A DNA stretch of 64,000 bases from Voacanga thouarsii. Its lineage: Eukaryota; Streptophyta; Magnoliopsida; Gentianales; Apocynaceae. The notes beneath the pieces were generated by a model. It did not search any database. It saw nothing but the letters and a program-made list of their open reading frames with translations, and was not told the DNA's origin. Within the stretch, counting starts at the first letter, position 1. Each line of letters opens with the position of its first letter. The stretch is from assembly GCA_026120185.1 (NCBI GenBank), contig JANUWF010001617.1, positions 992,001 to 1,056,000 of the forward strand, written 5' to 3'. This document shows positions 48,128 through 60,189 of the stretch, piece after piece. A program made the translations under genes and the position numbers.

Positions 48128-51100
48128 TTTGGAGGGCTATCGTTAGCTGACTCCTTTGATCCCTCGTTTTATTTGGATTCTGGTGCCTCTTCTCATATGA
48201 TTACTGATACTGGTACGCACTCTTTGCTTCCTGACTCTTCTGCATCTGGAACTATAACAGTTGGTAATGGTGCACAGCTCTCAATTGCTTCTTCTCGTGA
48301 TCATCATCTACATTCTTCTGGTCATTCTTTCTCCATGCCAAGTACTTTGCATGTTCCTCATCTCTATAAGAATCTTATCTCAGTTCGTCAGTTTACAAAA
48401 GATAATGACTGTTTCTTTGAATTTCATGCTTGGGGTTTTGTTATCAAGGATTCCACAACGGGGCAGGAACTGGTTCGTTGCCTCAGTAATGATGCCCTCT
48501 ATCCATGGGTGCCAATGTTGCAACTCCAAAGGAGTCATCAAGCACTAGTTTCTGTTGTACCCTCATTTGCTCTCTGGCATGCGAGGTTGGGACATCCAAG
48601 TGCAGCTGTTTTTCAAGTTTTGTCCCGTTCTTTTCCCTTTATTTCCAATAAATCCCACCGGGAATTCCCTTGTTCTTCTTGCTTAGTTTCGAAAGCATGT
48701 CATTTACCTTTTTCTTCTAGCACAACTTTTAGCCGAGATTTTTTGGAATTAATTCATTGTGATGTTTGGACATCTCCCGTTTCCTCTGTTACTAGCTTTA
48801 AGTACTACATCTTATTTGTGGATGATTATACGCAGTTCACTTGGTTGTATCAAATGCGGCAAAAGTCAAAAGCCTTGTCTTGTTTTATGACCTTCAAGCG
48901 CCATGTTGAAAATCTTTGCTCTCGGCATATTAAAATTTTCCGTTCGGATAATGGTGGAGAATTTATCAACAAGCCATTTCAACAATTTCTTGCTACTTCT
49001 GGTATTTTCTTTCAATCCTCTTGTCCGAGGACACCTAAACAAAATGGTGTTGCTGAATGCAAGCACCGTCACATTTCGGAAATGGGGAGAACTATGCTTC
49101 ATCATGCCCATTGTCCGCTGAATTTATGGGTTGAAGCCTTCAACACTGCTGTCTACTTAATCAATCGCTTACCGACTCCAGTTTTAGCTAATATTTCCCC
49201 ATTTTATGTTCTTCTTCAGCGCCATCCAGATTATTCAATAATAAAGGTGTTTGGTTGTCTATGCTTTCCGACTTTACAGACTTATAACCACCATAAGATG
49301 GAGCCCCGTTCCACTCCTTGTGTTTTTTTGGGGTACAGTCCTCGTCAAAAAGGCTATAGATGTTTGTCTCTTGCTACTGGGAAGGTGATTGTTAGCAGGC
49401 ATGTTCGATTTGTGGAGACTTCTTTTCCTTATGCTGAACAGTCTACCATCTTAGCCACCACTCCTTTATCTCCACCAACGCTAGTTTGGCAGAGGAAGCA
49501 TCTTCCTGCATCATTGTCCGCTCCTCCTGGCCTTAATTTCTCATCACATTTTCCAATCTTGTCTCCTGATACTTCCTCACCTACTGCCTCAACAACTTCT
49601 CCTACGTTATCAGTCCTTCGTTCTTCATCCCCATCACATCCTTATCCTTCTCCTGCTCCTTCTCCTTCTCATGTGCCATTTGTTGTGCCTCCTACAACCC
49701 CACGACCATTTCACCCCATGCAAACAAGAGCTAAAGATGGCATCTCTAAACCAAATCCAAAATACAATCTCTTGGCCATAACTGAACCATCTACAGTAAA
49801 GGATGCAATGGCTGATTCTAATTGGAAACAAGCAGTGGTGGATGAATTCAATGCCTTAGTAGCAAATGATACATGGACATTGGTGCCTCGCCGTTCTGAT
49901 ATGAATATCGTTGGATGTAAATGGGTCTTTCGACTCAAACAACATGCGGATGGATCTCTTAACAAGTATAAAGCTCGTCTTGTTGCGAAAGGCTACAATC
50001 AACAAGAAGGAATCGACTTCTTTGACACATTCAGTCCTGTCGTTCGCCATGCTACCATTCGTTTACTTCTTACTCATACCTTGACACAACATTGGCCAAT
50101 CAAGCAGTTAGATGTGAAAAATGCCTTCCTTAATGGCACTCTTGATGAAGAGGTATACATGCTTCAACCACCTGGTTTCAAAGATTCCACTCATCCAGAT
50201 CATGTTTGTCGTCTTCAAAAAGCCTTGTATGGTCTTAAGCAAGCTCCTCGAGCTTGGTTTCAGCACTTCAGTATTTTTTTGTTCTCTTGTGGCTTCTCCA
50301 GCTGTAAATCGGACAGCTCCATGTTTGTTTACCATCATGGGCAGGTCACTCTCATTCTGCTCTTGTATGTCGATGATATTATTCTAACTGGTTCTGATTC
50401 TGTGGCCCTTCAAAGGTTCATTGCCACTCTGAAGCAACAATTCTCAATGTCCGATATGGGTGATCTTCACTATTACTTGGGCATTCAGGTTACCCGTTCC
50501 TCTCAAGGAATATTCTTAAGTCAGTCTAAGTATGCCACTGATCTTCTTGCTAAGATGTCCATGACTGACTGCAAGCCGGTTCTGACACCTGTGTGTGGTT
50601 CTAAACTATCAGCCCATGATGGTCAATCTCTGTCTAATCCCACTGAGTTTCGAAGCTTGGCAGGTGCTCTTCAATATCTTACTATAACTCGCCTAGAAAT
50701 TGCCTTTGCCGTTAATATCATATGTCAATTTATGCACAACCCTACTACCTCTCATCTTCAAGCTGCAGAGCACATTCTTCGCTATATTAAGGGTACCGTG
50801 AATTCTGGCCTTCATCTTCGACCATCCTCTAGCACTGCTTTGATTGCTTATGCGGATGCAAATTGGGCTGGTTGCCCTGACACACGGCGCTCCACGACAG
50901 GTTCTGCAGTATTTTTCCGTGGAGTTCTTGTGTCTTGGGGGTCTAAGAAGCAACACGCTGTTTCTCGGAGTAGTACTGAAGCTGAATACCGGGCTGTTGC
51001 CCATACCGCAGCTGAGTTACAGTGGATACAAAATATCTTAACAGAAATGGGTGTAAAGCAATCTAGCCCACCAGTCATTTTCTGTGACAATGTCAGCACT

Positions 51101-51310
51101 ATTTATCTCACTGCCAATCCATTATATCATTCTCGCACTAAACACTTGGAGCTGGACTTCCATTTTGTGCGAGAGCGCATTGCCAATGGACAGCTGCACA
51201 TTCGGTATGTACCCACAGAGTTGCAAATCGCTGACATCTTCACCAAAGCTTTAACTCATACTCGATTCGTTCCACTTCGAGACAAGCTCAACATCGGTCC
51301 TCCCTGTTGA
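48128..51310 (+). CDS. copia Pol polyprotein (open)
   Basis: The frame is open from just after the gag stop at 48125 to TGA at 51308-51310, with no ATG needed because pol follows gag in frame. Domains in order are protease (YLDSGASSHMI, near 48170), GAG-pre-integrase (WHARLGHPS; CSSCLVSK), integrase core (HCDVW, SDNGGEF, NGVAECKH), reverse transcriptase (YVDD in LLYVDDIILTG, near 50370) and RNase H (ADANWAGCPDTRRSTTG, near 50850), ending ADIFTKAL near 51240. One departure is Cys after the integrase catalytic Glu, where Arg is common. Whether it acts depends on gag supplied by another copy. Confidence 0.93.
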   Translation, partial: FGGLSLADSFDPSFYLDSGASSHMITDTGTHSLLPDSSASGTITVGNGAQLSIASSRDHHLHSSGHSFSMPSTLHVPHLYKNLISVRQFTKDNDCFFEFHAWGFVIKDSTTGQELVRCLSNDALYPWVPMLQLQRSHQALVSVVPSFALWHARLGHPSAAVFQVLSRSFPFISNKSHREFPCSSCLVSKACHLPFSSSTTFSRDFLELIHCDVWTSPVSSVTSFKYYILFVDDYTQFTWLYQMRQKSKALSCFMTFKRHVENLCSRHIKIFRSDNGGEFINKPFQQFLATSGIFFQSSCPRTPKQNGVAECKHRHISEMGRTMLHHAHCPLNLWVEAFNTAVYLINRLPTPVLANISPFYVLLQRHPDYSIIKVFGCLCFPTLQTYNHHKMEPRSTPCVFLGYSPRQKGYRCLSLATGKVIVSRHVRFVETSFPYAEQSTILATTPLSPPTLVWQRKHLPASLSAPPGLNFSSHFPILSPDTSSPTASTTSPTLSVLRSSSPSHPYPSPAPSPSHVPFVVPPTTPRPFHPMQTRAKDGISKPNPKYNLLAITEPSTVKDAMADSNWKQAVVDEFNALVANDTWTLVPRRSDMNIVGCKWVFRLKQHADGSLNKYKARLVAKGYNQQEGIDFFDTFSPVVRHATIRLLLTHTLTQHWPIKQLDVKNAFLNGTLDEEVYMLQPPGFKDSTHPDHVCRLQKALYGLKQAPRAWFQHFSIFLFSCGFSSCKSDSSMFVYHHGQVTLILLLYVDDIILTGSDSVALQRFIATLKQQFSMSDMGDLHYYLGIQVTRSSQGIFLSQSKYATDLLAKMSMTDCKPVLTPVCGSKLSAHDGQSLSNPTEFRSLAGALQYLTITRLEIAFAVNIICQFMHNPTTSHLQAAEHILRYIKGTVNSGLHLRPSSSTALIAYADANWAGCPDTRRSTTGSAVFFRGVLVSWGSKKQHAVSRSSTEAEYRAVAHTAAELQWIQNILTEMGVKQSSPPVIFCDNVSTIYLTANPLYHSRTKHLELDFHFVRERIANGQLHIRYVPTELQIADIFTKALTHTRFVPLRDKLNIGPPC

Positions 51311-51323
51311 TCTTGCAAGGGGG

Positions 51324-51502
51324 TGTTAGGAAAGGATATGAGCCTATCTTTAATAGCTGTAAATAACCACTATTTGTATGTAAAAGCTAGAGTCAGTTGT
51401 AACTTATAGCTATTTGTTATTATTTGTAGTTATCTTGTACAAAACAAACACTATATATTAGAACCCATCTCAAAGTAAACGAGTGGGTATTTCCATCTTA
51501 CA
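51324..51502 (+). repeat. 3' LTR of the 46.9-51.5 kb copia element
   Basis: 179 bases, same length as the 5' LTR with six substitutions, followed by the target copy AGTGT and the resumed kinase exon. Confidence 0.95.
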
Positions 51503-51998
51503 AGTGTTTCCATACTGGGAAGGCCACACAAAAGTCTGATGTCCGTGCATTTGGGGCGGTATTGTTGGAAATCATATGTGGACGACGACATGAACTAAGA
51601 TTGCTGGCTTCAACATCTTGGCGGACTGGGTTTGGTACATAAACCGCGATGCCCGTCCACTGGAAGATGTTGATGAGAGATTGGGGGAGGACTACAATGC
51701 TGAAAGATGGAAGAAGCTGAGAGATCTTCTGTTACTGGGGCTGGCTTGTTCACACCCTATAGCTAGCGACAGACCCAAAACCGAAGCTATAACACAGATT
51801 ATATCCGGATCAGTAGCTGCACCACATGCACCATCATTTAGGCCAGCATTTGTGTGGTCTCCAGTGGTGCCAATTGATATAGAAACTAGCGTAACTAAGA
51901 ACACATCCCTTACAACTTCCCATCTGAATTCAGAATGGAGTCAACAATGCCTCAGCAGAGAGAGCTATACAAGAAACACTTATGCTTCCATGGTGTAG

Positions 51999-53620
51999 TT
52001 TCTTCTGTAGTCAAGAGTGCCGGGGCAGAGAGCTATATCAGAGACGCTAGCTGGTCTTCCATGGCGTAGTTTCTTTTGTAAAAAAACAAAGGCAACCATC
52101 AGAGGTTTTCACACTTCCATTTTTCTTTTCTTTTTTTGCCCTTAACATTTCTAGCCATTTTCTTTAGCTTCTATTTGTTTTATTAAGAAGTTCGGGGGAA
52201 CTGTATATATGTTCCATGCTTAATGTATTTGTAATTATTGTTATTAATACCTTTCATTGCATTTGTACCAAAGTCTAAAGTTACTTATTAGTTTACCAAG
52301 ATTTTGGATGTGTGTTGAATCTAATTTTACTTTTACCAAATACATTCCTGCATTCTTTTATTAAAATTCTTTAAAAAAATAGTCGTAAACATATCTATTT
52401 ATTATCAATTAATTTTAAATTGAATCTTTATGTTAGTTTAATATAACTTATGTCTGTGTATATGTACACCTTTATAATTTGCTATTGTAAAAGTAATTAG
52501 TCATTATTAAAAATAAATATCGAGTAATATGGCATAGCACTATAGCAGTCTAACAATTACTTGAGTTAACTAAAATAATTGTTCAATGAATACACAATAC
52601 AAAAGACACAAAACAACTTCAATAAATAAATAAACAAGCATAAGAAATCACCCGATTATACAATTCATTAAAATTATTATTACTAAAAAATTGTTAATCT
52701 ATAAAAAATAAAGCAAATCTGATAACTAATTTTATTAATTTAAAATTTTAATAATTATAATTTAGTCATACACGATAACATGTTTAATGTGGTGGTTGGG
52801 GATAGGAGTCCACACGGACCATACCATATGTAAATTATGCCCTGAATAAAATAGAGGGGAATTCACGCAACTCCAGGTTTCATAGCTGGCTATCTTAAAA
52901 TTGTTAACAATTTAGTACAACTTTATTTTATTTTATTTTATACATTCACCTAGTTCGGTCTAGGGTGCTCATGCTTCGAGATTGTTCGGAGATTTGAGAA
53001 TCTTTTGTGCTGTTCTAAAATTTCGATTATCCCATATCTTCATTATTGGTTCCAAATTGTAGTGTTAAATTTTCCGTCCTGTCTTATCCTTTCAGGATAA
53101 AATATTTGAGTCTTTAATTTTAACATAATTAAGACGGTTTCAATTCAATTTTTAGATATTTTTATAAAAAATGTTATTATCCCACAAATTTAAAAATTAT
53201 TTATTAATGATTGTCAAATTTTAATCTAAAATAAGATTTTAAAATAAAATTGAAATAATCTCTATAACAGTATTGGTAACAACTTGTTCTAATAATAGTA
53301 GGATTATTATTTAAGACTTACGTACCGAATTTGATACTAGATTGCATCTCGTCCTTTCCCTTACTCCCTTCTTTGCTTCTTGTCTTCCCCCCTCCCTTAA
53401 AAAAAAAAAAGAAAAGAAACTAGCAGTGACCAATCACAATCTTAATACAAAGTTCAATCTTAATATAAATTTTAGTCATAATACATAAAATGCACAACTT
53501 AACCTTAAAGTATTACTCTAAAAATTTAGAATTGATTCTATTATTTCTAATCTTTTACTCATTAAGAAAAAATTAAAATTCGATATATTTCTTTTAAAAT
53601 ATATATGTATGTGTGTGTGC

Positions 53621-53674
<54 letters not shown>

Positions 53675-55055
53675 GTGTGTCTGGTTCTCTCTTTCGCTTT
53701 TTATATGACTATATATATTCAGTTCTAATTTCGACTTTTCGATTCGATATAGTCTGTGACGTTTTTTGTATGTTTGGGACAATTTTCGATATGAATATTG
53801 TATAAAAAGTTTTGAAATGATTCGATTCGAGAAAAATCAAAAGTTAATAATTTTTTTCGATCCGATTATTCATATCGGATAGATTATTTTCCAAACTCGA
53901 TGGCAACCCTAGTTCAGGTCACAATTTCAAGCCATTTAGACTCGTTAACTTTGGCTTAAGAGGCAAATTTTGATTTTTAATTTTTAAATCAATTTTACAA
54001 ATTTTCTGTTAAAAATTATTAGAACTTCCTTAATTTGAATTATCTTAGAGCGTACTGTAACTCTTTTTCTAAAAAAAAAAAATTTGTTTGAGTTGAATAA
54101 TAAATCAAAAAATATGTGAGGCAAATGTGCGGCCAAAGAAAAAAATATGATGCTTTATGTGTAAATGATAATTTTTGAGAAACAAAAACTATTTATATTA
54201 GAATTTTTTAAAAATTAAATTAGAGTTTTGATTTGAATTTTGTACAAATCCAAAGACACCTTAAAAGTGACATTTATTTGAAAACAAAATAAATATTTGA
54301 TAATTCCTCTATTGTTACTCTCTTTATTCATTCTGTACAAGAATATATCTAATTTTTCTGCTCCTGTTTCCCCCCTCGCCCCACAAAGTGTGCATGAAAA
54401 CAAGTTCAATGCAAGCTAAGATGCACAATTGCAGTTGCAGGTTCCAAGCACTGTTTACTGTTAAAAAACTTGAATTGCTACAGAAAATCTCAATTCTAAA
54501 CGGAATTAGAAATTTAAAGTTAGAACAGAAATTATATAAAAATATATGTTAGAGGATAACACTAATAATTTTGAAAATTTTTTAAATAGGATAAAGATAA
54601 AATTTGGAAGAAATTTTATAAAAAAATTTAATTTTACTAAAGCAAATGTAACATTTACCCTTCATCTCCGTCTCATATCTACGGATCTAAAAATACGATC
54701 TCACAATATTTATGGTCAATTGTTTGATCATTGTCTTGATGACTATGAGATTGAAAATAATCACGATTAATTACTTGATCTCCATTCTTACTAGATTAAA
54801 AAATATATTTTAAATTGATAATAAATATTTAAATTTATTCTTTTTATCTTATTTATTCCAGGTGAGGTTAGGTGGTCACATGGGGAGAGTCTGAAAGGAA
54901 TCTCTAGGAACTTCAAAATTGCCAGCTGAACAACATTTTATTTGACCGAAAGTGTTTTAGAGTGACAAAGATTAGCCCCATCCCTTGTCCTTCCTCTACA
55001 GAATTTACTCAATCTGCAGTGTGTTATTCTAATCCCAAGTTCTCGGACAGATGAA
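51999..55055. other. Spacer between the LecRK-1 paralogue and LecRK-3
   Basis: 51999-52880 matches the LecRK-1 downstream flank (19059-19493 and 25402-25930), without the copia insertion. 54260-55055 matches the LecRK-2 upstream region, without the hAT and solo LTR insertions. No gene was found. An open frame at 54546-54770 shows no recognisable domain. A TA microsatellite lies at about 53623-53662. Confidence 0.6.
53623..53662. repeat. TA microsatellite
   Basis: About 20 TA units flanked by TG/TA-mixed repeats. The Tyr/Ile-repeat frames on both strands here are artefacts of it. Confidence 0.9.
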
Positions 55056-56953
55056 ATGGGATTGCTAAGGAAGAAAATTAGAATGGTAGTTGTAGTTCTT
55101 TGCTGCCTGCAGGCCATTTCTGAAGCTCAAGAAGATGAAACATTCAGCGAACAATATGGTCCCTTTAATTCAACATGTAATTGCTTGTTTGAGGTTGCAC
55201 CACCTGCAATAATAAGCAATGGAACTATTCAGTTGACTCCTGTCTCGGTTGCTCAAAGCTTCGATCTAACCAACACATCTGGGAGAGTTTTTCTCAGAAA
55301 GCGTTTCAGACTTCGGGAAGTTGATCGAAGTCAGTTGGCATCTTTTTGCTCCTCCTTTCTCATGATTTCGGCCTAATAATGACACCTCAGCTGGCGGAAT
55401 TGCATTCTTCATTGCCCCGAACCTAGAGCTGCCAGTCAACAACTCTGGTGAGTATCTTGGCTTAACAAATGCCACCACGGATGGGAAATCCACCAACAAG
55501 ATTGTTGCAATTGAGCTTGATACGTTCAAGCAGGACTATGATATTGATGGCAATCATGTTGGCATTGATATTAATAGTATTCGATCTGTGAAATACGAAC
55601 CCTTGTCACCCTATGGCATAACACTTGCTTCAGTAGGTGCAAAGTTCCACAATATCTGGGTGCAATATGATGGGGGTGAAAAGACCATAAAAGTGTACAT
55701 TGCAGAACAAGCCTCACATTTAAGTCTTACGCCGCCACGGCCGAGCTCTCCGTTACTATCATATAACCTGGACCTGAGAGATGTTCTAAATGAGTATTCT
55801 TATTTCGGATTCACCGGATGGACTGGGAAGTCTAGTCAGCTCAACAGTATCCTAAGGTGGAATTTGACAGTACAGACGTATTATCCAGAAGATAATCAGC
55901 AAAATCTACTCAACATAGTCCTGGCAGCTGGCATTCCGGTAGTAGTGCTGCTGCTGGTGGGGGCAGTGGAGTTGGGATACTATTTGCAACGGAGGCGGAT
56001 GGAATCAAGCATCCAGGGGGCACTCAAAGCCCTGCCTGGAAATCCAAGGGAGTTTAAGTTCAAGGAACAGAAGAAATCCACCGGCAATTTTGACGAGAGA
56101 AACAAGCTCGGACAAGGGGGACTTGGAGTGGTGTATAAAGGAATTTTGGACAATGAAAACTTGGAAATTGCAGTTAAGTGTTTTCTAAGGGAAAGCATAA
56201 AGGGCCAGTACGATTTCTTGGCTGAACTTTCAATTATCAATCGTCTTCGTCACAAACATTTGGTTAGATTGCTTGGTTAGTCTTCTGCATCTGATGCCAT
56301 TTCTTCATTCAATGTTGCATCTAACCATTGAAGGATAAGAAGTTGCAATTACGCTTGTTTATGGCCCAATAGCAACACATATTCTAGGCATGATTGTGAA
56401 TTCAATTCAATTTTCTTTCTATTGATTGTCCGCCCCTTATAACTTTTGGTGGATTAACTTCTGGCAAAGGAACCTAAGAGGTAGTGGAAAGCTAATAATC
56501 AAACTTTAGAATGACATACACAGTTAGCTAAGCTCTCACCAGAAGCACAACCCTGCATTTTCATAAAACATAAAATTTGTTGTTGACTAAGCTAATCCGA
56601 AGTGGCAAGAAATTGATGCTTTTATTGGAAAAATTATTGAGTTTTTCTCAATCCCACATGGGATAATTTAAAGAAGAGTAAGAAAGACTTTCCCTATAAA
56701 TAAGTTAGTATTGTTTTGGAGAGAGCACACCAACTTATTGAGCCTAGTAAATTGGGAGATTTTTTAGCCTTAAGTTATTTTGTGAGGGTTTGTAATTTTG
56801 TTCGTCCAAAAATTACATAGTAGAGTGTTTCCCTTCGGGGTCATGGATGTAAGTCTAATTGAGAGACCGAACCACGTCAAATTTTCGTGTTGTGTTTTAA
56901 GTTTTGAATAAGAGGTAATTTTTTTTGTGCCACGTGGAAGTAAGATATTTTAT

Positions 56954-59837
56954 TATGGATTCTTTAAATATCACATATGTGAAAAATGAGATTTTACCTC
57001 CATTGTTTGATTGAAAGATTGACTTCACTGGCAATGCACAACTCAAGACTACTTAGTGCAGCAAGGTCTTGATTCTGCATTAGAAGATGAGAAATCAGAA
57101 GGGATGAAGGATTCAGATTGGAGTATTATTCAAAAAAGGTCAGTCAGTACTATTCGGTTAGTATTGGCTCCGCATATTAAAGTTATAATGTTGAAAGAAA
57201 CATCACTTAAGAAGATGTGGCAGACTTTAGAATCATTCATTGAAAACACTGACTAACTGCTTGATGATGGAGATGGATCTATATTCGCTTAAGATGGCAG
57301 AAGGAGGTAACATTATTGACCAAATAAATAAATTTAATAAGTTAATATTTTGATTCGAAAATTCATGGGAGAAGATTGAAGATGAGGAGCAAGCATTTGT
57401 CACGCCCCGCGCCAGCAGAACGCGATACGGTCGTACCACCAGAGTCGTACCCCAATAATACGAAGCCTTACATCAAAACTTAAACAATCAAATATGATAA
57501 CTAAATAATTTCATAATTAAATCTGCCCCAAAGAAATTATATCAAAACCCATAAAACTAATTCTTACACTTGTCTCATCAAGTACTAAAAAAAATATAGG
57601 TAGAATTTAAAATAAATAAGATAACATAAGTCACTGAACAAAATCTTAGAATTCGACTCCATGTTATACGTCCAACACAATCTTAGTAGAAAGGGCTTTC
57701 ACACTACTGATCATTATTAAAATCTGAAAGAAGGAAATATTGAAGGGGTGAGCCAACCACATGCTCAGTAAGTAATAATGAATCACTTCTCCCGAATAAA
57801 GTTTAATACATGCCTTTACATAATATATGTACATGTCCACCACATTAACAACTACATTCACAAATAATAGTAACACCAACAATAATAATAATAACAATAA
57901 CAATAATAACAACTATTACCAAATATTTGTTTAAAATTATTCTTATAACATACTAAGAAGAATATAAGCTTTTCATTTAATTTTAAATTATTCTTATAAT
58001 ATACTAAGGAGAATAAAACTTTTGTTTATATAAAAATAGCAAACTCAATAAATCTCAAATTATTTTTATGGAATATAAATTTTAAACGTTTAAAAAAATA
58101 TATACAAACTAGTTTCTTTTGCTCCAAAACTCATACCAATTAATTTAATAAAATTAATATGAGTATACTTAGTAAACTTCGTAAAAGCATGCAAAGATAT
58201 CAAACATATCGAGACATTCATTAACACCAAATTTATACAACCATTACTTTCTTCTAACCGAATTAACTTATTCAGTTAAGAAAATCTAAAAAGGCTTAAC
58301 TCAGCTTTAGCGGTCCAAAAAGATTAAAACTTCGTCTTACATTCATTCCAAAAGACGAATTCAATTTTAACATTATTCCAAAAAGGTTTAGCCCACATTT
58401 GAGGCATCATATTCAAATAAACATAAATAGATCCATCATGTACTAAATTTATCAAATATATTCATATGGAACCATGTATCCATATAACACAAATATCGAA
58501 ATACGCACCATACATTAACCAATTATTAAAATTTATACTTTAAAAAAAATACCAAACTTTATTCGGGAATTTTTAGCCAAAAATAACGTTTTATTCTATT
58601 ATTCCTATAAGAAAATCGAAGAGATTCACTCATACTTACTTCTTAATATCGACGCTTGAAAACTGTAACAGCCTACGGTGTTCTTTCTTTCAGATCTTAG
58701 TTGAACTCTCTCCCTCTTTCTGTGTCTGTTGACAGTTATTGGAAAACAACAATGTTTTCCATAGGTTTTCCTATTTAATAAATCGTAGGGTTTCCTAACT
58801 TTTAAATAATTTCAATCAAATCCCTACTTATTTAAAATATTAACCACTTAGAATTCTAATTCTTATTGTATTAGGATTTAACTCTTAACAAATTCTAAAA
58901 TATTTTCATAAATAAAAAACTTCCAAAAAGTGTAGGCTTTACAACATTGCTCTTGTTGGCTTCTTTACCAAATCTTACACGCCATTGGTGCAGTCACTGA
59001 TAGTAAGAAAAAGCACACTGCAATTGAATGAAGTGTTAAAGTCGTTAAAAAAAAATCACCAAATGATAAAAGAAAATCACTCTAAAGATAGTCGAGTACT
59101 AGCTACAGAGAGTTGGAGAAGAGGGAGGGACTCGATGTAAAAGAATAGGTGATCAAAGAAGAGGAAAATCCCACCAAAGTGATAATAGCAACCTTGAATG
59201 CTATTATTGCGGGGAGATTGGTCTCATCCAAAGTCGTTGCCCAAAAATGAAAGTGGATTTAAAAGCTTTAAGAGAACAAATAAGGGGCAATGCTAAAGTA
59301 AGTGATTTCTTTACAAATATGGTCATGGACAATGATCTATTATTGATGAGATGTTCGAATAATACTATTGATGAGAAGCATTCAAATTGGATAATGGATT
59401 TTGCATCTGACTTGCATATTTGCAAGGATCAAGACAGGTTCGATGATTTGCAATTGGGGAATTTTGGCCACATCAACGCAGGAAACAACTCTAAAATAAT
59501 GGTTGAAGGCATTATACGAGTCCACCTTAAGCTCCACAATGATGAAGTCAAAATACTTCTTGATGTAAGTTATATTGCTAATTCTAGTGTCAACATTATT
59601 TCATTATGTGTGATGGCATCAAAAGGATACAAGAATATTGAAGTTGGGAAGTCTTGCAAAATATACAAAGGGAACTGTCTGGTTATGCAAGGAAGAAAGA
59701 TGAGTAAAAATATCTACCATCTTTCTGGTCATTCCTTGAATAAGCGATTTAAAGGAAGTAAAACGGAAGAAGCAATAGAGAAGAAGACTGCAAAGATTGG
59801 GGATAGAGTTAGACTTTCAAATTCTGTTGTAATTTGA
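56954..59837 (+). pseudogene. copia gag-protease remnant, split by a solo LTR
   Basis: Gag-like fragments run from about 56954. They include MKDSDWSIIQKRSVSTIRLVL (57101 on), a segment LKKMWQTLESFIE, and DQINKFNK..KIEDEEQAF ending at 57397. The reading resumes after the solo LTR at about 58950 (LLLLASLPN). A zinc knuckle at 59199-59240 has Leu in place of the His (CYYCGEIGLIQSRC). Then 59247-59837 is open and covers a protease-like IMDFASDLHIC (normally DSGAS or similar) and the pre-integrase region NIYHLSGHS. After that the frame ends close to the 3' LTR. Confidence 0.8.
57398..58943 (+). repeat. Solo LTR, copy 2 of the 1.55 kb family
   Basis: It starts TGTCACGCCCCGCGCC and ends GGCTTTACA, with no internal coding domain. 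It interrupts the gag of the surrounding copia element. The flanks GCATT (57393-57397) and ACATT (58944-58948) are a 5-base duplication with one transition. It is 1546 bases, against 1547 in copy 1. Confidence 0.87.
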
Positions 59838-59859
59838 AAAATTGAGAAAATGAATGATT

Positions 59860-60189
59860 TGTTAAGTTTTTCTCAATCTCACATGGGATAATTTAAAGAA
59901 GAGAAAGGAAGATTTTCCCTATAAATAGGTTAATATTGTTTTTGGGAGAGCACATCAACTTATTGAGCCTAGTAAATTAGGAGATTTTTGGGCCTTGAGT
60001 TATTTTGTGAAGGTTTGTAATTTTATCCGTCCAAAAATTACATAGTGAAACATTTCCCTTCGGGGTTGTGGATGTAGGTCTAATTGAGAGATCGAACCAC
60101 GTTAAATTTTCGTATTATTATTTATTTATTTATTTATTTTCTTTTTTTTAAAATATATTTGTGTGTCACTTTCGTTGCCCATCCCAACA
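59860..60189 (+). repeat. 3' LTR of the copia element in the LecRK-3 intron
   Basis: 330 bases, TGTTAAGTTTTTCTC to CCATCCCAACA. It contains CCCTATAAATAGG near 59920 and a TTTA tetranucleotide run near 60119. Confidence 0.82.

Larger units (their letters stand above)
46932..51502 (+). mobile_element. Young, nearly intact Ty1/copia retrotransposon
   Basis: The LTRs are 179 bases each (46932-47110 and 51324-51502), TG..CA, and differ at 6 positions (about 97% identity). The target AGTGT is duplicated exactly (46927-46931 and 51503-51507). The primer-binding site TGGTATCAGA follows the 5' LTR, and the purine tract GCAAGGGGG precedes the 3' LTR. Gag and pol lie in one continuous frame, broken only by three stop codons in gag. 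Pol is open over its whole length. Confidence 0.96.
46520..51998 (+). pseudogene. LecRK-1 paralogue, exon 2 only, split by a copia element
   Basis: It matches LecRK-1 from about 60 bases before exon 2 (46522 matches 18174) to beyond the stop. The exon parts are 46587-46931 and 51508-51998. Exon 1, with the signal peptide, lectin domain and membrane helix, is absent. Defects: the first exon base is A instead of G; a TAG at 46751-46753 replaces a Glu codon just before the catalytic loop; a 4-base insertion lies near 46883; a 4.57 kb copia element is inserted in the APE region; a 1-base loss occurs near 51590; and an insertion lies near 51705. [10 protein letters not shown] and DFGLAR are still readable. 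No functional product is expected. Confidence 0.92.
56635..60189 (+). mobile_element. Internally deleted copia element in the LecRK-3 intron
   Basis: Related LTR sequences lie at 56635-about 56900 and 59860-60189. Both carry TTTTTCTCAATC, CACATGGGATAATTTAAAG and a CCCTATAAATA promoter-like box. Between them lie gag and protease remnants only; integrase, reverse transcriptase and RNase H are missing. The LecRK-2 intron gives the empty site (GGAAGAACTTGGAG, near 31123). The flanks AAAAT and AAAAC are a near-perfect 5-base duplication. The 5' LTR starts TATTGAG where the 3' LTR starts TGTTAAG, and its right part does not match the 3' LTR. A solo LTR is nested at 57398-58943. Confidence 0.85.

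Noticed and set aside
53594..53805. Tyr/Ile-repeat frames on both strands
   Set aside because: They are produced by the TA microsatellite at 53623-53662.
54546..54770. A 74-codon frame upstream of LecRK-3
   Set aside because: AT-rich composition, no known motif, and no open counterpart in the matching region upstream of LecRK-2.
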